This document shows positions 26,594 through 38,985 of a stretch of 64,000 nt of DNA, piece by piece. The DNA comes from Polytrichum commune (Eukaryota; Streptophyta; Polytrichopsida; Polytrichales; Polytrichaceae). Position numbers and translations under genes: made by a program. The stretch is from assembly GCA_950295325.1 (NCBI GenBank), contig OX485807.1, positions 4,840,501 to 4,904,500 on the forward strand, in the 5' to 3' direction. Positions within the stretch are counted from its first letter, which is position 1; every line of letters begins with the position of its first letter. The notes under the pieces are model-generated. The model worked only from the letters and a program-made list of their open reading frames with translations. It did no database searches and had not been told where the DNA came from.

Positions 26594-27199
26594 ACATTTA
26601 TAATGGAGGTAATATTACCCAAGTAATACCGTGCATTAATTGCAAAGTGTCATGGATAAGCAAATGCTTTCACTCCTATTTCTAAGTGTACGTGTTAACA
26701 TCTATGTTAAATGTGAAGTGTAGGTGGAAAATTAGCGTGCGCCATTCTAATTGACTAGTTGGGGTTGAAATAACATGAGCTTAGGAGATTGGATCTTCCA
26801 CTCACTCACCGTTGAGGCTTTTGACCAACGCCTCACATAAAATGCAATAATCACTTTACATCAAAAGCAACGTAAAACAAAATATTTGCCCACAATAATT
26901 TTCTAGAAAAAATTAAAATGACTCACTATAATTCTAAACTAGAGATTCGATGTGGGTTGAGAATTAACATAGCCCACATCAATCTCCTTATAAGAATCAA
27001 TGTGGGTTCTAAAAATAAAATGTGGCTCACGATAATAGGACTATTTAACATACCATGGTAAACCATTGTTGACATTTGTTTATAATTCAGAGAGTTGGTT
27101 GAAATGGAAAGTAAAGATACGAGTCTAAAGTAAAATAGAGTTGAAGAGGCTTTTCGGATGTAGCACCATTTTCATCCCAAATTTGGTAGTCCCGACTTA

Positions 27200-27556
27200 A
27201 AATGCCTTGGGCTAGATCACATCTTCATTCAGCTGGGCCCCACCCCTCCCAAGCCTCCTTCACTGCCCGGTTTTCCTACTTGCACATGTGTGGGAACTTT
27301 TTCTCATTGGGAACCAATATGACAATACCCTCTCCCAGAGCATCTCTTTTACCTCTCCCACCGCAAAACATGTTGGACCATGTCAGTGGGTAAAGTAGGC
27401 CTTAAAACATGTCTTTTGGAGACCTCAAAATCCATGGTCACTTTGGCAGTTTTTTCCTTGGTGTAAACCAAATTGGTCCCATGACGAGTTCAACAATCAA
27501 TCACAAATTTTATAGAACCTTGGGACGACTTCATGGTCCATGGTGTAAACAACCCC
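27200..27556. mobile_element. Truncated MITE of the GTTTACACCATG family
   Basis: The right end TTCATGGTCCATGGTGTAAA followed by CAACCCC and TAA matches the right end at 41,410-41,431. The shared interior includes CTCTCCCACCGCAAAACATG and GTAGGCCTTAAAACATGTCT. The left end is missing. Confidence 0.65.
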
Positions 27557-28127
27557 TAACTCAATTGGCTATTTGACTTTGTAGGGCCATGTAGTATTGC
27601 CAAATTGCGTATGTTTGTGGCTACATTCAAGTTGAAAAAAAATATGCTTGAGACTTAACTTATGTGGTTTCTTTAAGTACCAAAACTCACATAACATTAC
27701 TTAGTGATGTGAGTCAGTTCCATGACCCTGGAATATGTCAATTATATTTTATGGGCCCCCTCAAACAAAGTGAAAATGTTTATGTATTATTTATACATTT
27801 AGGGTAACATTTGGGTGTAATTATACTCCCGGCACTATTAATGAAAAAAAAATGTTCATCCCAATACGGACTAAGAATATGATTCATAACCACACTATCA
27901 GTGAATATACCAACATTATTCATAATATTCCTACTAGTCATACTGGCATTATTCATGAAGGTAAGATAGTGAAAGCCCGTGTCAGATGCTAAGTATAGAA
28001 TGAAACACAAGCATGCAGTTGAATAATGTTATGCAACCTCAAGTTTAAGTAATGTTGTGGAAATCAAACTAAGGTTACAAGCTTGAGTTCAAACGTAAGG
28101 TTTGTGAAGGAGTGTTTTGGACCTGGA

Positions 28128-28275
28128 GAGAAGGAGTAATGCATACAAGCGCACCCCTTATCCATCCAACATAAAGCCCTTAAATAGTATGCAACCCAAA
28201 GATTGTTATAATTAGTCTAGTCCAAGTCATTTGAGACGAATTGGCCATGAATATATTGAGGGTGGGGGGGGGGGT
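28128..28275 (+). repeat. Inverted-repeat family G fragment, copy 1
   Basis: It shares AAT.CATACAAGCG.ACCCC, CATCCAACATAAA, and GTCATTTGAGACGAAT.GGCC with 28,797-28,995 and 62,095-62,280. A run of 11 G ends it (28264-28274). Confidence 0.55.
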
Positions 28276-28296
28276 GTCAAGTTTTTATGTTGGTTA

Positions 28297-28695
28297 CGGC
28301 CGCTTTATAGCCATGACCATGAAAATCTAAGGACTCTTAAAATCATCCAAAGGTTGTACCATGGGTTAGCCCTCAACCTTAATCTAAAGTGAAAGTGGAC
28401 TGCAACCACCATGACAATATGATATTTCTAGGAGCCAATTAGATTGACTGCAAGTGGCCCCTAGTTTTGCATTAGACAAACCTTTATTTGACGGGCCTCG
28501 CACAATATCTAGTAGACCATCAAACATTATCCACTTGTTGCCATGTAGATTTTTCCATCCTCTTGAATTTCTTTGGCCACGCAAGCCTTCAAGGTATAGC
28601 GTAAGGTGAAGTTGGACCATCTCCGACTTCTCAACCGATCACATTATTTGTATATCACTAGTCATGGGCCCTCAAGCTCTAGTGTAAAGTGGCCC
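28297..28695. mobile_element. PIF/Harbinger-like MITE, family H1, copy 1
   Basis: The left end CGGCCGCTTTATAG and the right end GTGTAAAGTGGCCC are inverted. Flanking TTA lies on both sides (28294-28296 and 28696-28698), the 3-bp TWA duplication typical of PIF/Harbinger. Interior landmarks ACCATGAAAATCTAAGG and AACATTATCCACTT are shared with copies at 33,343 and 38,986. Confidence 0.8.
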
Positions 28696-28796
28696 TTAGA
28701 TGAGACGTGCGCTCATATGCAATAGTTCCCTTTGTCCGTTGGACTCAAGGGTCATTGGACGCGGACTTTAGCTAATGTAAACCCACCACAACACAG

Positions 28797-28995
28797 GGAT
28801 GAGGATAGGGAATTATTGCATACAAGCTTACCTCTCGTTCATCCAACATAAACCTTGAAATAGTATGGAACATAAAGGTTACTTTTTAAAGTTGATTTGA
28901 CACCCAAAATTAAATCCAAGGACCCCAAATTAGTGTACTCGAGATTATTTGAGATGAATCATCCACAGACCTAAGGTAGATGGCTCTTAAGTGGC
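28797..28995 (+). repeat. Inverted-repeat family G, copy 2
   Basis: It starts AGGGAATTATTGCATACAAG (28810) and runs through AAAGTTGATTTGACACC. An inverse end (ATGCAATAGTTCCCT) lies just left at 28718-28732, so this and its neighbour may be parts of one rearranged element. Confidence 0.5.
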
Positions 28996-29290
28996 TTGTT
29001 TTCTTAATCGGACCCCTATATTTTATTAGTATGTGGTTCATTGAGAATCAAAGAGTAAACATCATAAAGACACATATTTAAATGAGATTGGACTATGCCT
29101 TCAAATATGAGTAACTACTCTACACTTAATAGTGAACACAATTGGGATGACCTATGTATCTAGTTAACAGATTAACAAACATGCACTTCCGATATCTTAA
29201 CTAATTTAGGGGAGGCATGACTTTTAATCCAGTTTTTATATATTGTAGATTTGCTAATGCAACACAAGTTTTATTATGTAAACCAAGTCA
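28975..29290 (-). repeat. Dispersed repeat family D, copy 2 (inverted)
   Basis: The reverse complement matches 45,470-45,790 closely: TGTTAACTAGATACATAGGT, CCCAATTGTGTT, TAGTCCAATCTC.TTTAAA and GGGGTCC.ATTAA occur in the same order. Confidence 0.7.
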
Positions 29291-29803
29291 ATAGAAGTTG
29301 GCAAACATGAAAAACGAACCAACTAACACACCCGACAATTGTATATGGAGGGGCGGTGCTTTTTGTCTATGAGTGGGAGACAGTTCCAACGCGGAAAGAG
29401 GCCCACCCCTCCCATGCATGTTGGTAATGAACGGGAAGAACTGATTTGTAGTTACATATGAACCGGTTGAGTTTGAGAAATACCTTTTGAAAACCATGAT
29501 TTTCATGAAATTTACAAATATTTTTAAAGGACTCTATGGAATATGCCTCAAATTAATGAAGGAAAACCGGAAGATCACAACATGTGATTGGTTGGCCTTG
29601 GAAACACCACCAGGATTCTCGACCAATTATGCATGCCCAAAAATCTCCTTGGACATTGGATGCGAGACACAAATAACTTAAACAAAAGAAAACTTCTCTA
29701 TTGACCTAGACTTAATTGGATAAATTGAGATTTGATTGGAATTGCAATTGGAAGCTACAGTGTTGAGTTACACTCAAAACTAATTGCTACATTGTTTATG
29801 GTA

Positions 29804-29996
29804 TTTAGTGTCACTTTGTATTTGGGATTACACGACGTTATAACTTCTTATGATAGGTTATGTTGTGTATCTACAAAAATTACATATGTTGTATGGACAT
29901 TTTATAACATAAATGACTTTTATTTGGTAAAAAAAAATACCTTCTTAATGAAAAAGTTGTAGTTTCGTGTAACTTCGAATAGTAAGTGACACTAAA
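29804..29996. mobile_element. Short inverted-repeat element, TAGTGTCACTTACT family, copy 2
   Basis: The ends TTTAGTGTCACTTTGTATTT and AGTAAGTGACACTAAA are inverted. The inner GGATTACACGA pairs with TCGTGTAACTTC. Length 193 bp. Confidence 0.75.
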
Positions 29997-29999
29997 GAC

Positions 30000-32080
30000 C
30001 ATGAGCGGTGTAACCTAATAATACTTAGCCGCATCACAAAGTGTTGGGGGTAAGGGTACATGAACACCCAATTCCAACACCGAATTTTCTCCAAGGTGGG
30101 CAACTACATACTTCAACAAGAATACTAAATGTAGTTTTCTAAGGACTGCAAATGCAACTCATTAGTTATCGAGGACAAAACTATTAATGATCACCACTGG
30201 CCATTTGGAGGGGGCGTGTGTCACTTGCAAAAAGTCAAGTGAGGTTCTTGAGGCGCGTGAATCAACCGAATGCAACCAACATCGAGAATAGCAAGATTGG
30301 AATGCTTAGAATTGTCTTCACATGAGCTTCCTCAAGAAGTGATTTCAAATATAATGATATAGTGATATATCGTTTTTCATTTTTCAAATTTCAATATACA
30401 TTTTGTTGAACGATGTGTCCGTTGGATACAAGTTATTATGTCGGTTAGATGGATGGATGTGAGGCTTATGCTATTGCGATAATTCATTCTCTCTCTCTCT
30501 CTAGACCCGAGTACCCGATTACCATTGCACATCATGGGTAAGAAGTGGCCTTCCGCGACAGCTATGCGGCCACTCTTTAGCCCATATAAAAAGGTCGAGG
30601 ACAAAAACGTAGGGAAAAGGGGGCAAAAACAAAAGATTCCAATGACTCCTCATGGAGGAAAGTTAGTAAAGTGACCAAGCCCGGCCCCTCCAACACTTGC
30701 TTACGGGTCAACTTTGGCAAGATCAATTGATAAATATATCCTTCTTTAAAAATTAAGAACAAACCCCACGTGTCATGCTTGAAATCTGCACGGTAATGGG
30801 CACAATACCTAAGATGTTAACTACTCGAGCTTATTAACATAAGTAGGGTCAGCCTGCCTTATAAAAATGATTGTCGGTGGTCGCTCGTAATTGCAAGGTC
30901 AATCGCCCCGTTCTCACACCCTCCATTATTACTACGGGCAAAGGAAATAGTCCAACATGCTAATTTCCCAAGAGAAATCATACATATGTATGTAATTAGA
31001 AAACCTCAAATGATACACACTAGCATCGAAATTGGGATGGGCCATTATTGAGTTTCGTTGTTGAGAAAATCATAACCAAATATCAGAAAACAATTCGTTT
31101 TTTCCGGAAGACATCATGGTTGTTTATTAATACGGTTAGTAAGGAATATGTACAAGTCATAAACAATGTTAGCCAGAGTTGTACTAGCTACACTAGAATG
31201 TATGATTCAGTAGTGGGGATGAGAAACAAGAGAGGATGAAATAGTGTGGACCACATTTAATAAATAAAAGTAAAGTGGTGGAAATGGGAAGCTTGTTGAG
31301 TGTCCATTGTCCCTCAAGTCCAAGTGTTGTGAGAAAACACATTTCGTATTCAAGATGATGCTTGTTTCTTTCTAAATTGGTTAAACTGTCCATAGTCATT
31401 CTTAAAGAAAATTTAAAGTGGATATTTTTTACTTGTAAACGAATCTATTCAAAGAAAACCTTTGATGCGATCCACATCATATAAGAAGATGAAAACTACC
31501 GTGGATTATTTTTGGGTTAAAATGTGCTAAATATAAATTACAATGATCTACACTGAGTGTGATATACTACTCATAACTTATCCTATTATATAAAACACAA
31601 ACATGTCATTCAAAGATTGTTTGATAATGCAAAGCATTTGTGTTGCATCCACATTCATTTCTATTGCAAAGCGGGTGCAAATTTAATGTGGACCATGCTA
31701 AATAGCATTAAACAATAACTCGAAGGATTGATGTCTTGAACTCCCAACTAAATATAAGAGCATCATCAGTGGTGCCACCACTTCTCCCTCCAACACAATT
31801 ATAGAGGGAGCGGAGTCATAAAGATCATCACATCCCACCACATCTCCCTCTAAGCTAGTCAACATATATTTCACATGCTCTAAACACAAGAGGGGGTTTT
31901 GATTTCTTGTAGCAATACAGTGGCTCCTCTGTCCTGGTCAAACCTCTTTCAATGCTAGAAAGTGCTATCTTCATCATACTTTGTGCTCTATATTAGACTT
32001 TACATGGTTACTATATCAATATTAACATATGTTAATTATTGTCTTACACAAATTGAGATTATATTTTTACGCATGCAACA
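30000..32080. other. AT-rich intergenic sequence
   Basis: A (TC)n tract lies at 30487-30503. No gene is recognised. Confidence 0.4.
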
Positions 32081-32085
32081 ACAAT

Positions 32086-32230
32086 TGGTGATGTAGCGGT
32101 GTTGCCTCCACCACTACAATCTTAAGAGCTCTTCGTACAACACTCCACAAGCTCCTTTGTTGATGTAGCGGTGTTGCCTCTGCCACTATAAATCTTAAGG
32201 GCTCTTTGTGAAACACTCCACAATCTCCTT
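32086..32230. repeat. 72-bp tandem repeat, two copies
   Basis: GATGTAGCGGTGTTGCCTC begins at 32090 and 32162. The copies share CACTA.AATCTTAAG.GCTCTT and CACTCCACAA.CTCCTTTGT. The period is a multiple of three, so the minus strand is open as a 24-residue repeat; this is not taken as a gene. Confidence 0.8.
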
Positions 32231-32234
32231 TGTC

Positions 32235-33342
32235 GTTGCTTTGGACTATCAAGTGGAGGGAGACGTGATGGCATGGTTGGAATGCTCTTAGCACATTGGG
32301 TGTTGTGATTATTAACCCTTTATTGCCCTTGTAAGCCTCGTGGACTCTCTTTGCAAGAGAGAAGCCACCTTAGGTTTTCATCCGCCCCCACTTTGCAGTA
32401 AGATTATTTGATGTTACAATAATATATAGGTGCAAGTCTTGTTCCAATTTGTTTTAATACGAAGAATAATGATGCTTTGAAGTTTTTGAAGCTCATAGAA
32501 GGTCACTAAGCCTCGAAGGAGGAAGCAAACTTTCATGCTCAGGGTGTTGTCCAATGCAAAGATCAAGCCATCTTTGGTAGTGTGGGCAACACCCTGGACC
32601 ATACATGTTTCAAAAGTGACATTCAAGCTAATTGTTAAGACACTTATCTTCTAGTCAATGAACTTGAACCACCTCTAGAAAAGACATATAGGATCCAGAT
32701 TTTAAATTTTAAATCCTCACATATGTTGATGAAAGTGGACTAACATCACTTAACGTCGGGGCTTGTATGGGGTTTGGATCAAGCCCTTGGGTTTAAGCCA
32801 CCCTTTAAGAGATGGAGCAAGACATAGTGGGGATGCAAGGTGTAATGTGGTATTACAAATTGGGCACGAAGTACTTCATGTCATGACAATTCATTGCGGT
32901 CGGTCTACAAACTCATGCGATGACCCAACTAACTTGAAGCCGGAGTGTAACCGATTTAATTGATTGAGCATGAGGAATTGCATGTATATATGTTTATATA
33001 AAGGACACACACTATTACCACCTAGTGGGTTATCCCTACTCTCCCTTATTAAGTCCAATTCATCTAAGATTCCCCCACCCATTTATGTCACTTGGTTGAT
33101 TGGGCGATTGGAGGTCATTCCCACATTAGTGGATGAGTGGTGGCTCAACTCATCAATTGCCCAAAACTATCGGGAGTAAAAGTTGCTAAGTCAATCCCAG
33201 CAATAAATCTCACTCCCACCACACTCATGGTAATCAATCAATGTGAATAAGAATGTTAGTTGGAATTGTTCTTCTAAGTATTGTCAAGTCAACCGTAGGT
33301 AGTTATAGTGCAATCACAATCTTTAAAGCTCAAATACACTAA
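32235..33342. other. Intergenic sequence
   Basis: No gene or clear repeat is recognised. Confidence 0.4.
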
Positions 33343-33833
33343 GGGCCGCTTTACACATAAACCAAGAGCCATGACCATGAAAATCTAAGGGACCTTGACA
33401 TACATCCAAAAGGTTGTACCATGGGAATTAAAAGATTGATTTTTCAATTGACGGGTCTTTCAAGCTTAATGTGAAGTGAAAGTGGACCACGTTCAGAAAC
33501 CGCCGTATATGTTAGGTTCAAGTGCCCACCATCACAATGTAGTATTTCTAGGAGCCAACAACGATTCAATCGGTTTCCATGTCCTTTGGTTTTGCGTTAG
33601 ACCCACCTCTTTTTTATGGGCCTAACGCAATATTCAGTAGATCATGAAACATTATCCACTTTTTGTCATGTAGGATGCCATGTAGAATAGATTTTCATTC
33701 ATTTGATTTCCTTGGTCCTTCATGTCTTCAAGGTCTAGTGTAAAGTGAACTTGAACAATCTCCAATTCCTCGACCAATCACAAAACTTGTAAATCACAAG
33801 TCAAGGGCCCTCAAGCTCTAGTGTAAAGTGGCC
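33343..33833. mobile_element. PIF/Harbinger-like MITE, family H1, copy 2
   Basis: The left end GGGCCGCTTTACACATAA is preceded by TAA (33340-33342); the right end TAGTGTAAAGTGGCC is the inverse. The interior matches 28,297-28,695 and 38,986-40,009. The right-hand target triplet has decayed. Confidence 0.78.
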
Positions 33834-34159
33834 ATGAGTGCTTGTGCACTTGCAACCACATGAGGTTGTAACACTTTCACACCCTTTAACTAAAGTTCAA
33901 TCTTGGAGAGTTCCCGTAAGTTAATCAAAGTTTGTTGCATAGAGACAACTTTCCATTCTCATGAAGATGTATATACTTAATTTCACACGACCGGGCAAGG
34001 AGGGAGACACTCTACGTGGATAGAAGCACATAACATTGCTATTAGTGTTTCTTATTATTCGGCTTACGTAATGCTATAACATTTTTACTCCTGTTTATGT
34101 TTTCTTAACAAAGTAATGGTGTGCATGTTATAGATCATGAAGAAATTTACATGCGAGGA

Positions 34160-37100
34160 TTTTTTTATTAATTTTAATTCTTAAAATTTTGGAGACAATT
34201 GAAATAAATTTATTTCAACACCAAAGACATAAACAACACTGCACTAGGAGCCCATATAGAGAGTTCGTTGGGCCCTCTTGGGTGCACTCAATGTAATCAT
34301 AACACCCTTGAGTGAGTGAACAACCTAAGCATGTCTACTAAGCCCACATTAGGCACTTTGATATTCCAATGCATGGTTCTAGTGCTATCTCAACGGCAGA
34401 AGAGTTCTTTTCTTCTCCACACCTTGTCATACTTGCCATTTGGATCATCATACATGGTAGCTTTCTCCTTGTCCTTTTGAGCAATATCCCAATTAATTCT
34501 AACATATTCAAGAATACTTTGCCATACGGTTTGTTGCACTTTCTTTCCCTCCCATCTACTATTGTTGAAGGTGTGATCATTTTTCTCCATCCAAATGGTC
34601 CAAAGGGTGTTGTCTCATAGCAAGAGTCAAATTCTCGAGAACTTGCTCAATACCAACGGGATTCTTGTTGAAAATCCCATGTTGCCAATCAAGTGGTTTC
34701 CATTGTCCTTTTTGCCCCAGGTTTGCATTTAAAGTACAGATGATCCCTGTGGAGAAATCCTATGCTCTATGAGTAATATTACAAATCCAAAATCTATGGG
34801 CGATGGTATTGGGGATATCCTCTTGATACATGAGACATACGCTTATCATCAATATCAAAGATGAATATGGTTCTCCAAGAAATAAGCTACCACGACCCGA
34901 TGCCAAATTGACCAAACGTTTTCTAACCCAAACATTACCCCGTTCCAACTTAAGCCTTTGGTGGGATAATCCCATGCCAGTTGGTAATACTTGACCATGG
35001 TTGGGGATTCCGTTCTTGAAACAAGTTTCCTCCCAATGGCATAAGTTTAGCTAAATTTTCTTTTGCTTGATTTCAACATAATCATGAAGGATCCATGCTA
35101 AATGTGTTTTTTCCCCCAATGTACATGTTAGTACTATGTTTGTGCCTCCCTCTAGTGATGGTATAGATTTTGACCAATCTAAAGCACTACGCTTGGATGG
35201 CAATATGAAAATCCATGGGTGCATCCCTACCCACTATCCGCATGCTAACGGAAACTTGAACGCATGTAAGTGTTGGTGGCAAAATAGGGGCCCATGAGCA
35301 TTCGACCAAGTATTGAGCAAAATAACCAACTGCGTTGGAAAATGATGACTAGATGGATATCGGGTCCTCAACTTCAAAGCACCCAATCCACTGACCAATG
35401 GGTGCATGTACCAATTTTTGTTGGATGTTTCTCATCCATTGGTTAGCAAAGAATTGACAAGGGTCTCAATAGGTTCTTCCCTCTTGTCATGTTTGAATTT
35501 TTTTAGCAATGACATTAACCGCTAAGGATTGGTTATTCTCAAGATCTCAAAGGTTCCAAATGCTCTTAAGTCTATTCTTATGAAGTTGTGTTGCTATCCA
35601 ATTCCATATCCAATTCCTTGATTTTTTGGGTTCCACCAAAGTTGTGTGTTGAGTACTTGATAGCAATCTCGTGGTGGTAGGATTGCAACACTAGCTAGCA
35701 TAGTTTACTATGCTTCCCCAATCCGCTTCCATACATTGGATCAATGTGCCGGAATGTGATGGTTGTGAAACATCCATTATAATCCAAGACTCCATTTGTT
35801 TTTATGATTAGGCCATGCCCCTCACATCCTATGTTGAATGAGTACGTGGGATTGATTTTGCCTCCCTCAAACATCCTAACCATCCATTTGACTGACATGC
35901 TTTTCATGGCATCTTCAGGGTCAATGAGGGTGAGTCCTGTTTAAGTTCTGCACAATAATATGTCCATGCCATTCTTGCTCAAACATGCTCTAAACCACCC
36001 ACCCACCCACACAAATAATCCCTAAGTAATCCCTTGATGGATTTAATCGCCTTCCATGTCCCTATCCATATTGTGACCAAAAACCAGAGTGTGGATACCA
36101 ATACTTGGTTAATGGTGAGCCTTTTTCCTATGAGTGAGAGGTGTCACGTTCCTTAATATATAATTATCTTCTTGATTTTCTTAACGAGGAATTTATCGAC
36201 ACCATGAACACATAGCGACAATCCAAATGTTGTGCCTAATAGTTTAAAAGATTTCCCCTCTTGAGCTCATTTCCGTTGGAAAGTGTCTAACCATGCGGAT
36301 TTGTCACTAGTAGGGCTCTCCCAATAGGTTGTTGATTTACTCCAATTGTGTCCAAACTTGGGGCTAAGCTAAAGGATTGAGCATGATGACTAGACTCCCA
36401 ATTGCTTCCATATTGTTATCTATGGTAAAGGATGTGTCATCGGCATATTGGGCTATAATTGTGGTGGTTCCCGTGCAAAATGATTCCTTCAAATCCCCAT
36501 TGGCCACTGCTCTCTTGACCATGTGATTAAGCACCTCTCCCACAATCAAAATCAAATAAGGGGCTAGGAAACATCCTTGTCTAACCCCTCTTCAAACATT
36601 AAAGATCTTTGAGGGTTGAACATTAATATTGACTACCGCCTTCGCATCTTAAAAGAATAGTGTAGTCATTGCTATGAAGTTAGGATGAGGCCCTATAGCG
36701 GGCTTTAGCAAAATCCAATTTCATATAAACCAAATCTTTGTTTGTTTGTTTAGCCCATGTCATGGTTTTGAGAGTGAGTAAGACAATATCTTGAATGTAT
36801 CTCAAAGGTAAAAATGCCATTTGATTTGCATTGATCACCTCGCTCATATACCATTTGGAACCTCATTTGCAAGGCCTTGGTGTAAACCTTATAAGTAACA
36901 TTAAGTAAATAATTGGTTGCCAACTTATAATTTTATATTTGCTTGAATAAAAGAGTGATCATGCCTTTCATCATTCCAGTTGGAAATCTACCTTCTTGTA
37001 AGGCATACCCATATGGTAAAAATCCTTTCCAATGACATCCCAAAAGCGGGTAAAGTATTCAATAACCACTTCATCCAGGGTTGGAGCCTAGTTCTTAGCC

Positions 37101-37900
37101 ATGGCAAATGTTGTTGCATGTCCTTCTGTTCCTTATATCTCTCCCCCTAATTAAGATTCATCTCATGTGAAATTCCTAAATTTTAACCCATTTAATGTTT
37201 TCCCTCTACTATCTCTAACAACTCCATCCACTTTGGTTGAGAATATAGTTTACCATAGAAAAAGGAGCATACTTGGATTAATCCCTCAAAATATGTTGTT
37301 TAAACCATCTCCTCCTGTTCTAATTCATGTAAGAGAGATGATCGGGACGTCTTTTTACTGCCTTAAAAATTTATGACGACATCTTATCTCCTTTGTCACG
37401 CCACTTAACCCTAGCCCGAATTTGGTGTCTTTCTAGCCTAACCTTCTCAAAGTCTTTGGGTGCTTCTTTACACCTTGCAATATTACCTTGAGTCACCCTA
37501 TCAATATGGTTTAAGTGAAGTGCTTCCTTGACTTGGGTAAGTTTCATCCATAGACTATCCTCTTTGTCTTTCTACTTTTCTACTTGATCCTTGCGATACT
37601 TGTGCATACATAGTTCTTATGGAGCAGGTTCCCAACCTCATTGGCATTTTCAAACCAAAGTTTATGTTCTTGTATCAAACGTACATCAACTTTTGGTGTA
37701 AAAACCTCTAAGATATCTCCTCAGGGAGAGGGATGCCATCCGGTCATTAAGCTCCGAACATTATAAGAGAGAAAATCAATTCTCATGATTGAGAAATGTG
37801 GAAAGAGATGCATGTGCTTCAACCGATTTACCCAACTTCTTTGCCTTGTGGTTTTCCTTGCTCCAAGTGCCCGGGGTAGTAAAAAGTACAACATTTTGTT
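34160..37900 (-). mobile_element. Degenerate LINE (non-LTR retrotransposon), ORF2 remnant
   Basis: Read on the minus strand, ORF2 begins near 37786 with MRIDFLSYNVRSL and KVDVRLIQEHKL, the N-terminal signature of the LINE apurinic endonuclease. The rest of the endonuclease is missing. Next comes the linker motif RARVKWRDKGDKMSS (near 37400), then reverse transcriptase, then a long decayed C-terminal part with MKSMSVKWMVRMFEGG (near 35880) and a tail reading WTIWMEKNDHTFNNSRWEGK (near 34580). Frames are broken by several stops and shifts, so it cannot move by itself. An A-rich end near 34160 may mark the 3' tail. Full plant LINEs are about 6 kb; this one is shortened internally. Confidence 0.85.
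36300..37480 (-). pseudogene. LINE reverse transcriptase domain, disrupted
   Basis: In order on the minus strand: ..DEVVIEYFTRFWDVIGKDF near 37060, YMKLDFAKA near 36725 (the first catalytic Asp block), RGVRQGC at 36571-36590 with LAPYLILI, and QYADDTSFTI with the YADD catalytic box at 36436-36447. Spacing between RGVRQGC and YADD is about 48 residues, as expected for LINEs. The piece from 36555 to 36364 is still open; in-frame stops lie just before RGVRQGC and elsewhere. Confidence 0.88.
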
Positions 37901-38480
37901 TCCCCTTTCCTTTGAACATGGCCAATTCTATTGGTCTATATGTGGGGGGATTGGGGACGCCACCGCTTGCCTCGAAGTTGACCTTCCTTGGGGTATGTTC
38001 CGATGTGAAATTCTCTATCCCTTGTCATTTTGGATGCTACCCACTCGTCCTCCTCAAAGAGTTACTCTCTACCAACGTGTTCTCACATGTGCTTGCTTTC
38101 ATGGATAACTCTACCATAGGGATTGTGTTTTTTGGGTGGTAAGAATCTTGATTAGATGCAGTTACCATTATGTCTACTAATTTAGGGATCAAACATCTAC
38201 CGTAAAATGTTTTGTGCTTGGCTCTTCAATGAAAACACCATTGCTTGAATGTCGTCAAATAACATTCTTACATTCCTTGAAACATATATACGTGGAAATT
38301 ACACTTTGGCATTATAAGACACGAAGCAGAAAGCACCGTACAGTACTAGGGGTTGACCCCAGTAAATTGTGGAAGTTCCAACTGTAGGGTTGAATTATGC
38401 CATTATAAGTAGTAGGTAGATATCATGACAACACGGTTTAAATGGGAGATTTAATATACAACACCTTGAAAGCTCACTAA

Positions 38481-38982
38481 GGGTCACTTCACACACGAAA
38501 CTGAGAGCCCGTAACAATTACACTTCAAGCACTCTCATTGGTGGAAAAGGCGGAGCTGGTCCAAGTTTGCTTCACACTACGCTTGAGGGACCAACATAGT
38601 ATGTGAATGCGAGATGGATGTAAGGTCTACATGGGTCCCTATATGGCATCGAATGGATCATGTTTCATGTTTCACTTCGACTCTTTTCAAAAACCACCTC
38701 TTGGAGGTAGGCCTACCACAAAACCGGGAGACCATGGCAGTCCGAACGCTCACAACCGTTGATTTATTCTATTTTATCAACGTGTGACAACCCGCATGAA
38801 TAGAAATTCATTGAAATAGCATCTGGGTTGAGGGCATGGTCACATATGACTTCACACTACACTTGAGGATTCGTGACCACACTACATGATTTTGGAGGTG
38901 TGTTGGGACGGCCTTTGGACACTTCCTTTTGGGCTCTCATAATCTCATGGTCACGGCTCTTGGCTCGTGTGTGAAGTGGCCC
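38481..38982. mobile_element. PIF/Harbinger-like MITE, family H2, copy 1
   Basis: The ends GGGTCACTTCACACACGA and TCGTGTGTGAAGTGGCCC are inverted and flanked by TAA on both sides (38478-38480, 38983-38985). Length 502 bp. The inner CTTCACACTACGCTTGAGG and TTCACACTACACTTGAGG are additional copies of the terminal word. Confidence 0.85.
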
Positions 38983-38985
38983 TAA

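Noticed and set aside
37785-38142. Two overlapping plus-strand ORFs (107 and 117 codons)
   Set aside because: They lie at the 5' boundary of the minus-strand LINE and have no recognised domain. I treat them as shadows of element or flanking sequence.
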